DNA of 49,945 nucleotides from Pseudomonas sp. CAN1 (GCF_030462585.1 NZ_JASMRU010000006.1:1-49945); one strand, 5' to 3'. Counted from the first letter of the stretch, positions 1 through 9,988 are shown. The notes: generated by a model not told the origin, from the sequence alone. Numbers and translations are program-made.

Positions 1-930
<930 letters not shown>

Positions 931-1032
931 CTTTGGCCGTTATGTCGGTTGCGAAGGGATATATAGGCTGGGCATTGTACGGTGCAGGTCTGGCTGCGTA
1001 CAGGGCGCGGCGGGTGGAGACGGAGGAGTGGT

Positions 1033-1449
1033 GTGAGTCGATTGAATGCAGCGCAGGTACAGGCGTTCATCCGTGCGGGATTGCCCATGGCGGACGACAT
1101 GGATTTTCGTATCGATGCACTGGAAGGGCGCAGCGCCTTCGCGCGGGTCCCCTTCCACGGCAAGCTGGTGCGGCCGGGCGGTACCGTATCCGGGCCGACC
1201 ATCATGGCGCTGGCGGACGCAGCGATGTACGCGGTGATCCTGGCGCAACTGGACAACGTCGAGATGGCCGTTACGTCCAATCTCAATATCAACTTTCTCA
1301 GCAAGCCGAAGCCGGAAGATCTGTTGGCAGAAGCGAAGATATTGAAGCTGGGGCGTCGGCAGGTGGTTTGCGAAGTAGCTGTCTACTCGGTCAGCAATCC
1401 GCAGGAGTTGGTTGCCCATGTCACCGGTACCTATGTTTTACCGATGTAA
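1033..1449 (+). CDS. PaaI/YiiD-type hotdog-fold thioesterase
   Basis: A 138-residue protein of the hotdog-fold acyl-CoA thioesterase type, probably cytoplasmic. The GGTVSGPTIMALADAAMYA stretch is the substrate/active-site helix region of PaaI-like enzymes, where the acidic residue (D of LADAA) acts. The following NLNINFLSKPKPEDLLAEAKI is the conserved second half of the fold. I chose the GTG start at 1033 because GGAGGAG (1022-1028) lies four bases before it; a longer ATG-initiated frame from 982 would begin with low-complexity Arg/Gly residues and has no ribosome site. Substrate unknown. It is convergent with oprD and they share one terminator. The position corresponds to PA0957. Confidence 0.8.
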   Translation: MSRLNAAQVQAFIRAGLPMADDMDFRIDALEGRSAFARVPFHGKLVRPGGTVSGPTIMALADAAMYAVILAQLDNVEMAVTSNLNINFLSKPKPEDLLAEAKILKLGRRQVVCEVAVYSVSNPQELVAHVTGTYVLPM

Positions 1450-1481
1450 CAGATACGTTCGAAGTTGTAGGTAAGTTGCAA

Positions 1482-1513
1482 TAAAAAAGCCCGGCAGATG
1501 CCGGGCTTTTTAG
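1482..1513. terminator. Bidirectional Rho-independent terminator
   Basis: A run of A, the stem GCCCGGC, a four-base loop (AGAT), the stem GCCGGGC and a run of T. It is symmetric, so it can end both the thioesterase transcript (plus) and the oprD transcript (minus). Confidence 0.9.
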
Positions 1514-1534
1514 TTACCTGTGGTTCGCTCTGAA

Positions 1535-2872
1535 TTACAGAACGGACAGCGGGTAGTCGACGATCAGGCGGAACTCGTTGTTGTCGCCTTCGGCCTGGTC
1601 GGTGTTGGCGCGGTGCCAGGCTTGACGGACGCGGAAGGACAGGTCCTTAGCCGGGCCAGCCTGTACTACGTACTTGGCTTCGAAGTCAGTTTCGTGGTGC
1701 TTGCCGTCGTCGCCATAACCGTAGGCAGCGTACACACTGGTCGGGTCGATGTGGCTGCCATCGATATCCTTACCAGTGATGTAACGGGTCATGAAGGTCA
1801 GGCCCGGTACACCGTACTCGGCCATGTTCAGGTCGTAGCGAGCCTGCCAGGATTTTTCGCCCGGGCCGTTGAAGTCGGAGTACTGAACGGAGTTGGCGAG
1901 GAAGATCGAGTCACCACCAGCGTTGTTGTCACCTACGCCGAGATAGTCGAACGGAGTATCGCCGTTCACTTTCTGGAAGGCCAGGGTGAAGGTGTGGGCG
2001 CTCAGGGTGTACGCAGCGGCCAGGGAGAAGGTGTTGTTATCGATGTCGCCTGCTTTCGCCGAACCGGAATCGGTAGTGCGATAGTAGTTGAAATCGAAGC
2101 CCAGCGACTGATCATCGGCGATCGGCAGGGTGTAGTTCAGGTTGGTGTAATACTGGTTCCACACGTCCTTGAACTTCGAGCCGTACAGGGAGGCGGTGAA
2201 GTTGTCGGAGAAGGCGTACTTGCCACCAACGAAGTCGACGGTGCGAGCATCAAGGTCATTGTCACCGTACCAAGCGTAGGTAGCGGTCAGCTTGCCGTCG
2301 CGGTTGGTGGTGTCCTGGCCTGTGCCGGAGTAGTAGTGACCGGCTTCAAGGTCGAGACCTTCGATCTCGCTGCTCATCAGAGCAATACCGCTGGCGGTTT
2401 GCGGCAGCAGACGGGTGCCGCCCACAGCGAATACCGGAGCGGTCGGCTGCATGTCGCCGAGTTTCAGCTCGGTTTTGGATACGCGGACTTTCAGCGCTGC
2501 ACCAGCTTTGCCGAAGTCATCAGCTTTACGGCCATCGTCATGGACCGGCAGGTTGCCGGTGCCGCCGTAGCCACGGCCACCATCAAGTTTCAGGCCCAGG
2601 TAGCCGAAGGCGTCAACGCCGAAGCCAACGGTGCCTTGGGTGAAGCCAGAGCTGTAATTGCCCCAGAAGCCCTGGGTCCAGTCGCGCTGGTCACGGCTGC
2701 CGTTCTTGTTGTCGCGATTGAAGTAGTAGTTGCGAACCAGGAAGTTCAGGCTGCTGTCTTCGACAAAGCCTTTAGCGTCAGCCTGATTACCTACGAAGGG
2801 TTCGGCCATTGCCAGTTGTGTGCTGCCTGCAGAAACCGCCAGGGCGATGGCGCTCCACTTCATCACTTTCAT
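1535..2872 (-). CDS. oprD: OprD outer membrane porin (basic amino acids, carbapenem entry)
   Basis: Outer membrane channel of the OprD family. In P. aeruginosa OprD takes up arginine, lysine and small peptides, and is the entry route for imipenem. The 445-residue product starts MKVMKWSAIALAVSAGSTQ and has a signal peptide probably cleaved after AMA (residue 23). Family segments include GFVEDSSLNFLVRNYYFNRD, TQGFWGNYSSGFTQGTVGFG, the surface-loop region DSIFLANSVQYSDFNGPGEK, and a C-terminal strand ending in VDYPLSVL, typical of a last beta strand. I chose the ATG at 2872 because AAAGGAG lies eight bases upstream; the frame stays open further upstream but has no signal peptide there. The resemblance to PAO1 OprD (PA0958) is closer than to OprE or OpdP as I recall those sequences. 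Loop sequences differ from PAO1. Confidence 0.92.
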   Translation of the reverse strand: MKVMKWSAIALAVSAGSTQLAMAEPFVGNQADAKGFVEDSSLNFLVRNYYFNRDNKNGSRDQRDWTQGFWGNYSSGFTQGTVGFGVDAFGYLGLKLDGGRGYGGTGNLPVHDDGRKADDFGKAGAALKVRVSKTELKLGDMQPTAPVFAVGGTRLLPQTASGIALMSSEIEGLDLEAGHYYSGTGQDTTNRDGKLTATYAWYGDNDLDARTVDFVGGKYAFSDNFTASLYGSKFKDVWNQYYTNLNYTLPIADDQSLGFDFNYYRTTDSGSAKAGDIDNNTFSLAAAYTLSAHTFTLAFQKVNGDTPFDYLGVGDNNAGGDSIFLANSVQYSDFNGPGEKSWQARYDLNMAEYGVPGLTFMTRYITGKDIDGSHIDPTSVYAAYGYGDDGKHHETDFEAKYVVQAGPAKDLSFRVRQAWHRANTDQAEGDNNEFRLIVDYPLSVL

Positions 2873-3587
2873 TGTGATTGCTCCTTTGGTTTTGAAATTA
2901 TTCGCCATCACTAATGCCGCGGTGACGGCTCTTTCTTTTTTTGTCGGCGCTAACTTATAGCACGCGTGTTCAGTTGGCGATAGTTGCCCAAATGAACACA
3001 CAAAATCTTTACGGGACTGTCGCAAAGCTGCATGAAGCATGTCGCATTCAAGCAGTTGTCATGTTGCAAAAAGAGATTGCCCCCTGATTGCTTCATCGAT
3101 GCTCCAGTCCTCTGTGGCTCTTTCTTCCATCGACCACTTCTTTATCTTCCCGCTGCCGCGTCCACTTCTTCTTATGGGTGGTCGTCGGTGCGATGTCCTT
3201 GCTGCTAGCAACAACCGTGCACAAATGCCCGGAGCCGCCATTCACAGTGCCGTCTTGCGACGCGTTGACGCATTTCACGGCTTCTGTTGGGGATTTGCAA
3301 CATCAAAGCGCACACATGTCGTTTTCTGGCATCCCGTAGTTGTAGCTGTTGAAACGTTTTTTCGCCGCCAATTGCCGTGAATGCTGTGCAGATTCCTGCA
3401 CGCACCTGTTGTCGGGATATGCCAATGCGCGCCATGCACGACGCTGGTGCGTCGCTCGGAAGGGGCTGCACCGCAACGGGGCGTCGCTCAGGCATGTTCC
3501 TCGCTGGGACGTTCCAGTATTCTTCGCGCCCTTCGGCTCCGTCGTGGAGCTAGGCTTGAAAAGGCTTTGTCGAACAGGAGAGGTCTT
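2873..3587. other. Long gene-free region between oprD and the HIT gene
   Basis: About 715 bases with no convincing gene; short open frames here have no ribosome site and no recognisable product. The oprD leader and promoter must lie near 2873-3060. A minus-strand TATAAG hexamer (top-strand CTTATA at 2954-2959) is a possible -10 box, but no good -35 box accompanies it. Roughly 3098-3176 is pyrimidine-rich on the plus strand. The last 40 bases form the leader of the HIT gene. Confidence 0.5.
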
Positions 3588-4013
3588 ATGTTCGCTCTGG
3601 ATTCCCGTCTGAAACAGGACACCGTCGCACTGGGTGATTTCCCGCTGAGCACCCTGTTGCTGATGAACGACTCGCAGTACCCCTGGCTCATCCTTGTGCC
3701 GCGTCGCGAGGATGTCAGCGAGATATTCCAGCTGGACTCCGCCGACCAGCAGCAGCTGTGGCGTGAAGCGACCCAACTGGCCGAGGTGCTCAAGGACACC
3801 TTCGATGCCGACAAGATGAACGTGGCCAACCTGGGTAACGTCGTTAGCCAACTGCATGTGCATGTGATTGTACGCAAGGTGGGTGATGTGGCCTGGCCGG
3901 GTCCGGTGTGGGGCAAGCATCCGGCAGTTCCTTATACCGCCGAGCAATTGGCGCAGGTGCGCGAGAAGCTGCGCATGGCGCTGGGCGATGGCTTTCGCTT
4001 CAGTCAGGAGTGA
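3588..4013 (+). CDS. HIT-family protein (variant histidine triad)
   Basis: A 141-residue member of the histidine-triad superfamily, which hydrolyses or transfers nucleotides from nucleoside phosphates and dinucleotides. The core NVANLGNVVSQLHVHVIVRK spans residues 78-97. The triad position reads Q88-L-H90-V-H92, so the first His of the usual H-x-H-x-H is a Gln; this variant makes the exact reaction uncertain. The start at 3588 is preceded by AACAGGAGAGG; an in-frame extension upstream is Arg-rich and lacks family similarity. The stop is followed directly by slyX, with which it probably forms a two-gene operon. Position corresponds to PA0959. Confidence 0.8.
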   Translation: MFALDSRLKQDTVALGDFPLSTLLLMNDSQYPWLILVPRREDVSEIFQLDSADQQQLWREATQLAEVLKDTFDADKMNVANLGNVVSQLHVHVIVRKVGDVAWPGPVWGKHPAVPYTAEQLAQVREKLRMALGDGFRFSQE

Positions 4014-4016
4014 ATG

Positions 4017-4223
4017 ATGGATCTGGAAACTCGAGTGATGGATCTGGAGAGCCGGCTGGCCTTCCAGGATGAGGCACTGCAGACCCTGAGTGACGTGGTC
4101 TACGAGCAGGAGCGGGTGATCGAGCGAACCCGCCTGCAGATGCAGGTGCTGCTCAAGCGCCTGGAGGACCTGCAGGGGCAGGTCGGTATTGCGGACGATG
4201 ACGCGCCGCCGCCGCACTATTGA
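4017..4223 (+). CDS. slyX: SlyX-like small coiled-coil protein
   Basis: A 68-residue acidic coiled-coil protein. The heptad-rich segment LESRLAFQDEALQTLSDVV is characteristic of SlyX, and the protein ends in a proline-rich tail (DDDAPPPHY), which is also usual for the family. Molecular role unknown; E. coli slyX is named only for its place beside slyD. Two consecutive ATGs exist (4014 and 4017). The ribosome site AGGAG (4006-4010), inside the end of the HIT gene, is six bases from the second ATG and only three from the first, so I prefer 4017. Translation is probably coupled to the HIT gene. Matches PA0960. Confidence 0.85.
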   Translation: MDLETRVMDLESRLAFQDEALQTLSDVVYEQERVIERTRLQMQVLLKRLEDLQGQVGIADDDAPPPHY

Positions 4224-4232
4224 TGCGCGAAT

Positions 4233-4262
4233 GAAAAAGCCCGCCAATCGGCGGGCTTTTTC
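4233..4262. terminator. Bidirectional Rho-independent terminator
   Basis: GAAAAAGCCCGCC, loop AATC, GGCGGGCTTTTTC. It lies between the convergent slyX and cold-shock genes and can serve both. Confidence 0.9.
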
Positions 4263-4274
4263 ATGGGGCAGTGC

Positions 4275-4871
4275 TTAACGCCGGTTGGGCAGGGCGGCGA
4301 TCACGTCTTCCGCTTGCAGACCCTTGTCGCGCTGAACTACCGAGAACTCCACGCGCTGACCCTCGATCAGGATGCGGTGGCCTTCGCCGCGGATGGCGCG
4401 GAAGTGGACGAAGATGTCCTCGCCCGAGTCGCGGGAGATGAAGCCGAAGCCCTTGGATGTGTTGAACCACTTCACCGTGCCGGTCTCGCGGTTTTCGCCG
4501 AGGAAGGTCTCGGTGGCGACCGGAAGGGCTGGCTTGTTCAGGTTGGCGGCCCATTGCAGGACGACCGCGCCGGCCAGGCTCAGCAGCGGCAGGATGATCG
4601 CCGGCTGTTCGCCAATGAATGGCAGGGGTGCCAGCAGGATCAGCACCTGCAGGACGACAGCCAGCACCACCAGGGCGGTGGCCAGGCCTTGCAGGGCGGA
4701 AGGGTTTTTCAGATTGCTGTTCGGGGCGAGCAGCAGGCTGGTCAGACCGAGCAGTGCCAGGTAAATGGCATCGCTCTGTTGCAGGTAAGGCAGGGCATCA
4801 CTACGCAGGCTCGGAAGCAGGGATAGCAGGAGCGCGGCAACGCCCGTCACGAGATGGACGATTTTCAGCAT
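4275..4871 (-). CDS. Membrane-anchored cold-shock-domain protein
   Basis: A 198-residue protein in two parts. Residues 1-115 contain about four hydrophobic segments (roughly 4-20, 36-49, 65-83 and 91-106). Residues 129-194 are a complete cold-shock domain with RNP1 (KGFGFI, 140-145) and RNP2 (DIFVHF, 152-157), the aromatic single-strand nucleic-acid binding surface. It should therefore hold an RNA- or ssDNA-binding domain at the inner membrane on the cytoplasmic side; this is inference. Free Csp proteins are about 70 residues with no membrane part. The start at 4871 has AAGGTGA upstream. Corresponds to PA0961. Cold induction cannot be judged from sequence. Confidence 0.85.
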   Translation of the reverse strand: MLKIVHLVTGVAALLLSLLPSLRSDALPYLQQSDAIYLALLGLTSLLLAPNSNLKNPSALQGLATALVVLAVVLQVLILLAPLPFIGEQPAIILPLLSLAGAVVLQWAANLNKPALPVATETFLGENRETGTVKWFNTSKGFGFISRDSGEDIFVHFRAIRGEGHRILIEGQRVEFSVVQRDKGLQAEDVIAALPNRR

Positions 4872-5042
4872 GGCTACGAATTCACCTTGAACGGGTCACG
4901 AAGAAGCAGCCGTCCACCGATGCGACGCCAGATAAGGATATGAAAGCGTGCCGGACGGCCTATGCGGGAAACGCACGGCGGTTATTTAACAGCAAACCAC
5001 TTGCCTTCACAAATCAACCGCTTAGGCCATTCGTAGGGGGCG

Positions 5043-5066
5043 GGCAGCCTGCTTCTGCAGGCTGCC
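5043..5066. terminator. Strong hairpin downstream of dps
   Basis: A perfect 10-bp stem GGCAGCCTGC/GCAGGCTGCC with a TTCT loop, 16 bases after the dps stop on the minus strand. There is no clear T-run on the minus strand, so it may be a weak terminator or a 3'-end stabilising structure. Confidence 0.55.
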
Positions 5067-5081
5067 TATATAAGGAAGGGA

Positions 5082-5552
5082 TTACTCGGCGAGCAGGCTG
5101 CGCAGCATCCAGGCGGTCTTCTCGTGGACCTGCATGCGCTGGGTCAGCAGGTCGGCGGTCGGCTCGTCGGCGACCTTGTCTGCCAGCGGGAAGATGCTGC
5201 GCGCGGTGCGCACCACGGCTTCCTGGCCCTGCACCAGCAGGCGGATCATCTGCTGGGCATCCGGTACGCCTTCTTCTTCCTTGATGGAGGACAGGCGAGC
5301 GTAGGCGGCGTAGGTGCCCGGCGCCGGGAAGCCCAGGGCGCGTATGCGCTCGGCGATGCTGTCGACGGCCAGCGCCAGTTCGGTGTACTGCCCTTCGAAC
5401 ATCAGGTGCAGGGTGTTGAACATCGGCCCGGTGACGTTCCAGTGGAAGTTGTGGGTCTTCAGGTACAGGGTGTAGGTGTCGGCCAGCAGCCGGGACAGAC
5501 CTTCGGCGATGGCGGCGCGGTCCTGTTCGACGATTCCGATGTTGATTTCCAT
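5082..5552 (-). CDS. dps: Dps/ferritin-like DNA-protecting protein
   Basis: A 156-residue member of the Dps family: dodecameric mini-ferritins that oxidise Fe(II), store iron and protect DNA from peroxide in the cytoplasm. The ferroxidase signature is present: H34 and H37 in [15 protein letters not shown]49, and D64 and E68 in AVDSIAER. There is no Lys-rich N-terminal tail of the E. coli type, so DNA binding may differ. The start at 5552 is supported by GAGGAG six bases upstream; an in-frame upstream start would add 11 unlikely residues. Length and sequence match PA0962. It is divergent from the fmdB-aspS unit. Confidence 0.92.
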   Translation of the reverse strand: MEINIGIVEQDRAAIAEGLSRLLADTYTLYLKTHNFHWNVTGPMFNTLHLMFEGQYTELALAVDSIAERIRALGFPAPGTYAAYARLSSIKEEEGVPDAQQMIRLLVQGQEAVVRTARSIFPLADKVADEPTADLLTQRMQVHEKTAWMLRSLLAE

Positions 5553-5654
5553 GGTGATCTCCTCATCGTTGCCAGGGGAATTCAAAAGGTATGGATCGAG
5601 GCTATCACCGGGCAGGGTGCGAAGCTCTTGGTCTATGTCAAGGCAATCGATTGA

Positions 5655-5673
5655 AGCTTTCTATTAGAAAGCT
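5655..5673. promoter_or_regulatory. Perfect palindrome in the dps/fmdB intergenic region
   Basis: AGCTTTCT, three bases, AGAAAGCT: an 8-bp perfect inverted repeat, about 100 bases upstream of the dps start and 120 upstream of the fmdB-like start. A TTGACA hexamer on the minus strand (5636-5641) lies close by and could be a dps -35 box, though no good -10 box follows at the right distance. Candidate operator; the protein is unknown. Confidence 0.4.
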
Positions 5674-5711
5674 GTGCGCTAAGCCTGCCGTTCCGGTCAC
5701 TGCCGCCTGGC

Positions 5712-5740
5712 TGCAACCTGCGGATTTTTCAGGCTATAAT
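5712..5740 (+). promoter_or_regulatory. Candidate sigma-70 promoter for fmdB-aspS
   Basis: A perfect TATAAT (5735-5740) preceded, after 17 bases, by TGCAAC (5712-5717), a poor -35 box. It lies about 55 bases before the fmdB-like start. Confidence 0.5.
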
Positions 5741-5795
5741 CCGCGTCTTTGCCGCGGGATGCGGGCCCGTGGCAGTGTACGAGCCAAGGTGTCCC

Positions 5796-6056
5796 ATGCC
5801 GATTTACGAATACAAGTGCCAATCCTGTGCGCATCAGCTGGAATCGCTGCAGAAGATCAGTGATGCGCCGTTGGTCGATTGCCCGGCCTGCAAGGCTCCC
5901 GAATTGAAGAAGATGTTGTCGGCGCCGGGTTTCCGCCTGGGCGGCAGCGGTTGGTACGAGACCGACTTCAAGACCGGAGCGAAGAAGAACCTGGCCTCCG
6001 GCGATGCCTCAGCGGCCACCGCTAGCGGTGGTGGCGGCAGCTCCGCCAGCGAATGA
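5796..6056 (+). CDS. FmdB-family zinc-ribbon protein
   Basis: An 86-residue protein with an N-terminal zinc ribbon of the FmdB/CxxC_CXXC_SSSS type: MPIYEYKC8QSC11 and DC29PAC32 supply four cysteines for one zinc. The C-terminal tail is rich in Gly, Ser and Ala and is probably disordered. The family is named after a putative regulator of formamidase genes, but its role here, next to aspS, is unknown. The start at 5796 follows AAGGTG. It is 43 bases from aspS and very likely co-transcribed with it. Confidence 0.85.
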   Translation: MPIYEYKCQSCAHQLESLQKISDAPLVDCPACKAPELKKMLSAPGFRLGGSGWYETDFKTGAKKNLASGDASAATASGGGGSSASE

Positions 6057-6099
6057 GCGGTTCCCTAGAATTCAAGACTTTCGAGAAGCGAAACACACC

Positions 6100-7878
6100 A
6101 TGATGCGCAGCCACTATTGCGGCCAGTTGAACGAGAGCCTGGACGGCCAGGTAGTCACTCTTTGCGGTTGGGTACACCGTCGCCGCGACCACGGCGGGGT
6201 GATCTTCCTCGACGTGCGCGATCGCGAGGGCCTGGCCCAGGTGGTGTTCGACCCGGATCGCGTCGAGACCTTCGCCAAGGCCGACCGCGTGCGCAGCGAG
6301 TACGTGGTGAAGATCACCGGCAAGGTGCGCCTGCGCCCTGAAGGTGCGCGCAACTCGAACATGGCTTCCGGCGCCATCGAAGTGCTGGGTCACGAGCTGG
6401 AAGTGCTGAACCAGGCCGAGACCCCGCCGTTCCCGCTGGACGAATACTCCGACGTGGGCGAGGAAACCCGCCTGCGCTATCGCTTCATCGACCTGCGTCG
6501 CCCGGAGATGGCCGCCAAGCTGAAGCTGCGCGCGCGCATCACCAGCAGCATCCGCCGCTACCTGGACGAGAACGGTTTCCTCGACGTGGAAACCCCGATC
6601 CTCGGCCGCCCGACTCCGGAAGGTGCGCGTGACTACCTGGTGCCGAGCCGCACCTACCCGGGTCACTTCTTCGCCCTGCCGCAGTCGCCCCAGCTGTTCA
6701 AGCAGCTGCTGATGGTGGCCGGCTTCGACCGCTACTACCAGATCGCCAAGTGCTTCCGCGACGAAGACCTGCGTGCCGACCGCCAGCCGGAATTCACCCA
6801 GATCGACATCGAGACCAGCTTCCTCGAAGAAAGCGACATCATCGAGATCACCGAGAAGATGGTGCGCCAGCTGTTCAAGGAAGTGCTGAACGTCGAGTTC
6901 GACGAATTCCCGCACATGCCGTTCGAAGAGGCCATGCGCCGCTACGGTTCGGACAAGCCTGACCTGCGTATCCCGCTGGAACTGGTCGACGTGGCCGATC
7001 AGCTGAAGGATGTCGAGTTCAAGGTGTTCTCCGGCCCGGCCAACGATCCGAAGGGCCGCGTTGCCGCCCTGCGCGTTCCCGGCGGTGCGAGCATGCCGCG
7101 CAAGCAGATCGACGACTACACCAAGTTCGTCGGCATCTACGGCGCCAAAGGCCTGGCCTACATCAAGGTCAACGAACGCGCCAAGGGCGTGGAAGGCCTG
7201 CAGTCGCCGATCGTGAAGAACATCGCCGAGCCGAACCTGAACGAGATCCTCGATCGCGTTGGCGCGGTCGATGGCGACATCGTGTTCTTCGGCGCCGACA
7301 AGGCCAAGATCGTCTGCGACGCCCTGGGCGCACTGCGCATCAAGGTCGGCCATGACCTCAACCTGCTCACCAAGGAGTGGGCGCCGATGTGGGTCGTGGA
7401 CTTCCCGATGTTCGAAGAGAACGACGACGGCAGCCTGACCTCCCTGCACCACCCGTTCACCGCGCCCAAGTGCACCCCGGAAGAGCTGGAGGCCAACCCG
7501 GCCGGCAAGCTGTCCCGTGCCTACGACATGGTGCTCAATGGCACCGAGCTGGGCGGCGGTTCCATCCGTATCCATGACAAGTCCATGCAGCAGGCGGTGT
7601 TCCGCGTGCTCGGCATCGACGATGCGGAGCAGGAAGAGAAGTTCGGCTTCCTCCTCGACGCCCTCAAGTACGGCGCACCGCCGCACGGTGGCCTGGCCTT
7701 CGGCCTGGACCGCCTGGTGATGCTGATGACCGGCGCGGCCTCGATCCGCGAAGTCATCGCCTTCCCGAAAACCCAGAGCGCTGGCGACGTCATGACCCAG
7801 GCTCCGGGCACTGTGGATGCCAAGGCCCTGCGCGAGCTGAACATCCGCCTGCGCGAGCAGCAGAAGGCCGCCGAGTAA
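6100..7878 (+). CDS. aspS: Aspartyl-tRNA synthetase
   Basis: Class II synthetase of 592 residues that attaches aspartate to tRNA-Asp; in Pseudomonas the enzyme is known to be non-discriminating and also makes Asp-tRNA-Asn for the GatCAB amidotransferase. Features in order: OB-fold anticodon-binding domain ([20 protein letters not shown], near residues 19-38), motif 1 region ([15 protein letters not shown]), motif 2 ([18 protein letters not shown]), the bacterial GAD insertion (about 285-420) and motif 3 ([16 protein letters not shown]). Two ATGs in tandem (6100 and 6103) are possible starts; no strong ribosome site separates them. Matches PA0963. Confidence 0.96.
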   Translation: MMRSHYCGQLNESLDGQVVTLCGWVHRRRDHGGVIFLDVRDREGLAQVVFDPDRVETFAKADRVRSEYVVKITGKVRLRPEGARNSNMASGAIEVLGHELEVLNQAETPPFPLDEYSDVGEETRLRYRFIDLRRPEMAAKLKLRARITSSIRRYLDENGFLDVETPILGRPTPEGARDYLVPSRTYPGHFFALPQSPQLFKQLLMVAGFDRYYQIAKCFRDEDLRADRQPEFTQIDIETSFLEESDIIEITEKMVRQLFKEVLNVEFDEFPHMPFEEAMRRYGSDKPDLRIPLELVDVADQLKDVEFKVFSGPANDPKGRVAALRVPGGASMPRKQIDDYTKFVGIYGAKGLAYIKVNERAKGVEGLQSPIVKNIAEPNLNEILDRVGAVDGDIVFFGADKAKIVCDALGALRIKVGHDLNLLTKEWAPMWVVDFPMFEENDDGSLTSLHHPFTAPKCTPEELEANPAGKLSRAYDMVLNGTELGGGSIRIHDKSMQQAVFRVLGIDDAEQEEKFGFLLDALKYGAPPHGGLAFGLDRLVMLMTGAASIREVIAFPKTQSAGDVMTQAPGTVDAKALRELNIRLREQQKAAE

Positions 7879-7951
7879 GTCGATCCAGATTGCCGCGGCG
7901 CCCGCAAGCCGGGCGTCGCGTGCGAAGCAAACAAGCGATACGGAGTGAGTT

Positions 7952-8698
7952 ATGGCTGGTCATTCCAAATGGGCCAACATCAAGCACCGCAAGGAACGTC
8001 AGGACGCCAAGAAGGGCAAGATCTTCACCAAGCTCATCCGTGAGCTGACCGTCGCTGCCAAGCAGGGCGGGGGGATCCCGGCGGATAATCCGCGTCTGCG
8101 CCTGGCCGTGGACAAGGCGCTGACCGCCAACATGACCCGCGACACCATCGACCGCGCCATCCAGCGCGGCGTGGGCTCCAGCGAAGCCGACAACATGGCC
8201 GAGCTGACCTACGAAGGTTACGCGCCCAGCGGCGTGGCGATCATCGTCGAGGCCATGACCGACAACCGCAACCGCACCGCGGCCGAAGTGCGTCATGCCT
8301 TCAGCAAGTGCGGCGGCAACCTGGGTACCGATGGTTCGGTGGCCTACATGTTCGAGCGCAAGGGCCAGATCAGCTATGCGCCGGGCGTGAACGAAGAAGC
8401 CCTGATGGATGCCGCGCTGGAAGCCGGCGCCGACGACGTGGTGGTCAACGACGATGGTTCCATCGACGTGTTCACCACCTTCGCCGACTTCATCTCGGTC
8501 AACGAAGCGCTGACCGAAGCCGGTTTCAAGGGCGAGGACGCCGAGATCACCATGATCCCGTCGACTACTGCGGCCCTGGACCTGGACACCGCGCAGAAAG
8601 TCCTCAAGCTGATCGACATGCTCGAAGACCTGGACGACGTGCAGAACGTCTATTCCAACGCGGAAATCCCGGACGAGGTGATGGCCCAGCTGGGCTGA
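7952..8698 (+). CDS. pmpR: YebC/PmpR family transcriptional/translational factor
   Basis: A 248-residue YebC-family protein, start supported by GGAG six bases upstream. N-terminal [20 protein letters not shown] is the family signature. In P. aeruginosa the orthologue PmpR (PA0964) represses the quinolone-signal regulator gene pqsR; other YebC proteins act on ribosomes stalled at proline runs. It lies between aspS and ruvC as in most gamma-proteobacteria and is followed by a terminator, so ruvC probably starts a new transcript. Confidence 0.93.
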   Translation: MAGHSKWANIKHRKERQDAKKGKIFTKLIRELTVAAKQGGGIPADNPRLRLAVDKALTANMTRDTIDRAIQRGVGSSEADNMAELTYEGYAPSGVAIIVEAMTDNRNRTAAEVRHAFSKCGGNLGTDGSVAYMFERKGQISYAPGVNEEALMDAALEAGADDVVVNDDGSIDVFTTFADFISVNEALTEAGFKGEDAEITMIPSTTAALDLDTAQKVLKLIDMLEDLDDVQNVYSNAEIPDEVMAQLG

Positions 8699-8722
8699 TC
8701 CTCCACCGGCGCTGGTCTGAAG

Positions 8723-8769
8723 CCGGAAGTGGGAGTGGTCGTCAGTGGCGCCTCCCGCTTCCGGTTTTT
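8723..8769 (+). terminator. Rho-independent terminator after pmpR
   Basis: CCGGAAGTGGGAG pairs with CTCCCGCTTCCGG (one G-T pair) across a loop of about 16 bases, followed by TTTTTG. Confidence 0.8.
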
Positions 8770-8813
8770 GTTATCTGAAGTACAGGTTACGGACAAGGTT
8801 TGATCGGACGGAC

Positions 8814-9338
8814 ATGACCCTGATTCTCGGCATCGACCCAGGTTCACGGATTACCGGCTTCGGCGTGGTGCGCGACACCGGCCGTGGCTGTGAGTACGTG
8901 GCATCGGGCTGCATCCGTACCGGCAACGGCGAGCTGTTCGAGCGCCTGCAGATCGTCTTCCGTGGTGTGCGTGAGGTCATCCAGACCTACCAGCCGACCA
9001 TGATGGGCATCGAGCAGGTGTTCATGGCGCGCAACGCCGACTCGGCGCTGAAGCTGGGACAGGCGCGCGGCGCGGCCATCGTCGCGGCGGCGGAAGAGGG
9101 GGTGCAGATCGCCGAGTACACGGCGAGCCAGGTCAAGCAGGCCATTGCCGGCACCGGCGGTGCGGACAAGCAGCAGGTGCAGATGATGGTGATGCATCTG
9201 CTCAAGCTGGTGCAGAAGCCGCAGATCGACGCCTCCGACGCCCTGGCCATCGCCCTGTGCCACGCCCATACCCGGCAGAGCCTGGTACCACACGGCCTGG
9301 TCGGTGCCCGCCGGCGTGGCGGCCGCCTGCGCCTGTGA
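8814..9338 (+). CDS. ruvC: Holliday junction endonuclease RuvC
   Basis: A 174-residue resolvase that cuts Holliday junctions symmetrically during recombinational repair. The RNase H-like fold is shown by [16 protein letters not shown] with catalytic D8, [11 protein letters not shown] with the catalytic Glu, and [13 protein letters not shown] with the C-terminal acidic pair. The ATG at 8814 fits the usual family start ([10 protein letters not shown]). It is 34 bases from ruvA; ruvC-ruvA-ruvB form one operon. Confidence 0.96.
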   Translation: MTLILGIDPGSRITGFGVVRDTGRGCEYVASGCIRTGNGELFERLQIVFRGVREVIQTYQPTMMGIEQVFMARNADSALKLGQARGAAIVAAAEEGVQIAEYTASQVKQAIAGTGGADKQQVQMMVMHLLKLVQKPQIDASDALAIALCHAHTRQSLVPHGLVGARRRGGRLRL

Positions 9339-9372
9339 TATCCGGAAAAACATTGAGCAAGGACAAACACCC

Positions 9373-9978
9373 GTGATTGGACGCCTGCGTGGCACCCTGG
9401 CGGAGAAGCAACCGCCGCACCTGATCGTCGACGTGAATGGCGTGGGTTACGAGCTGGAAGTGCCGATGACCACCCTCTATCGCCTACCGAGCCTGGGCGA
9501 GCCGGTGACCCTGCACACCCACCTGGTGGTGCGCGAGGATGCCCACCTGCTATACGGCTTTGCCGAGAAGCGCGAGCGCGAGCTGTTCCGCGAGCTGATC
9601 CGTCTCAATGGCGTGGGCCCGAAGCTGGCGCTGGCGCTGATGTCGGGCCTGGAAGTCGATGAGCTGGTGCGTTGCGTGCAGGCGCAGGATACTTCCACCC
9701 TGGTGAAGATCCCCGGCGTGGGCAAGAAGACCGCCGAGCGCTTGTTGGTGGAGCTCAAGGATCGCTTCAAGGCGTGGGAGAATATTCCTTCCATCGCGCC
9801 GCTGGTGGTGGAACCCAGGCTGGTTGCCGCAGTCTCAAGCGCCGAGTCCGATGCAGTCAGCGCGCTGATCGCCCTGGGCTTCAAACCCCAGGAAGCGAGC
9901 CGCGCCGTGGCCGCCGTGCAGGAGGAAGGTTTGTCCAGCGAAGAACTCATCCGTCGTGCCCTCAAGGGCATGGTTTAG
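9373..9978 (+). CDS. ruvA: Holliday junction helicase subunit RuvA
   Basis: A 201-residue DNA-binding subunit that forms a tetramer on the Holliday junction and recruits RuvB. Domain I starts [20 protein letters not shown]; the two helix-hairpin-helix motifs are at [19 protein letters not shown] and [19 protein letters not shown]; the C-terminal RuvB-binding domain ends RRALKGMV. Starts with GTG at 9373, preceded at nine bases by AAGGA, the only start that gives the family N-terminus. Confidence 0.96.
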   Translation: MIGRLRGTLAEKQPPHLIVDVNGVGYELEVPMTTLYRLPSLGEPVTLHTHLVVREDAHLLYGFAEKRERELFRELIRLNGVGPKLALALMSGLEVDELVRCVQAQDTSTLVKIPGVGKKTAERLLVELKDRFKAWENIPSIAPLVVEPRLVAAVSSAESDAVSALIALGFKPQEASRAVAAVQEEGLSSEELIRRALKGMV

Positions 9979-9988
9979 GTAGCCATCG

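Noticed and set aside
1520-2914. A 464-codon open frame on the plus strand over oprD
   Set aside because: It mirrors the oprD coding region and its product has no recognisable motif; the minus-strand frame encodes a full porin with signal peptide.
6022-7686. A 554-codon minus-strand open frame over aspS
   Set aside because: Antisense of aspS; no start signal and no similarity to a known family.
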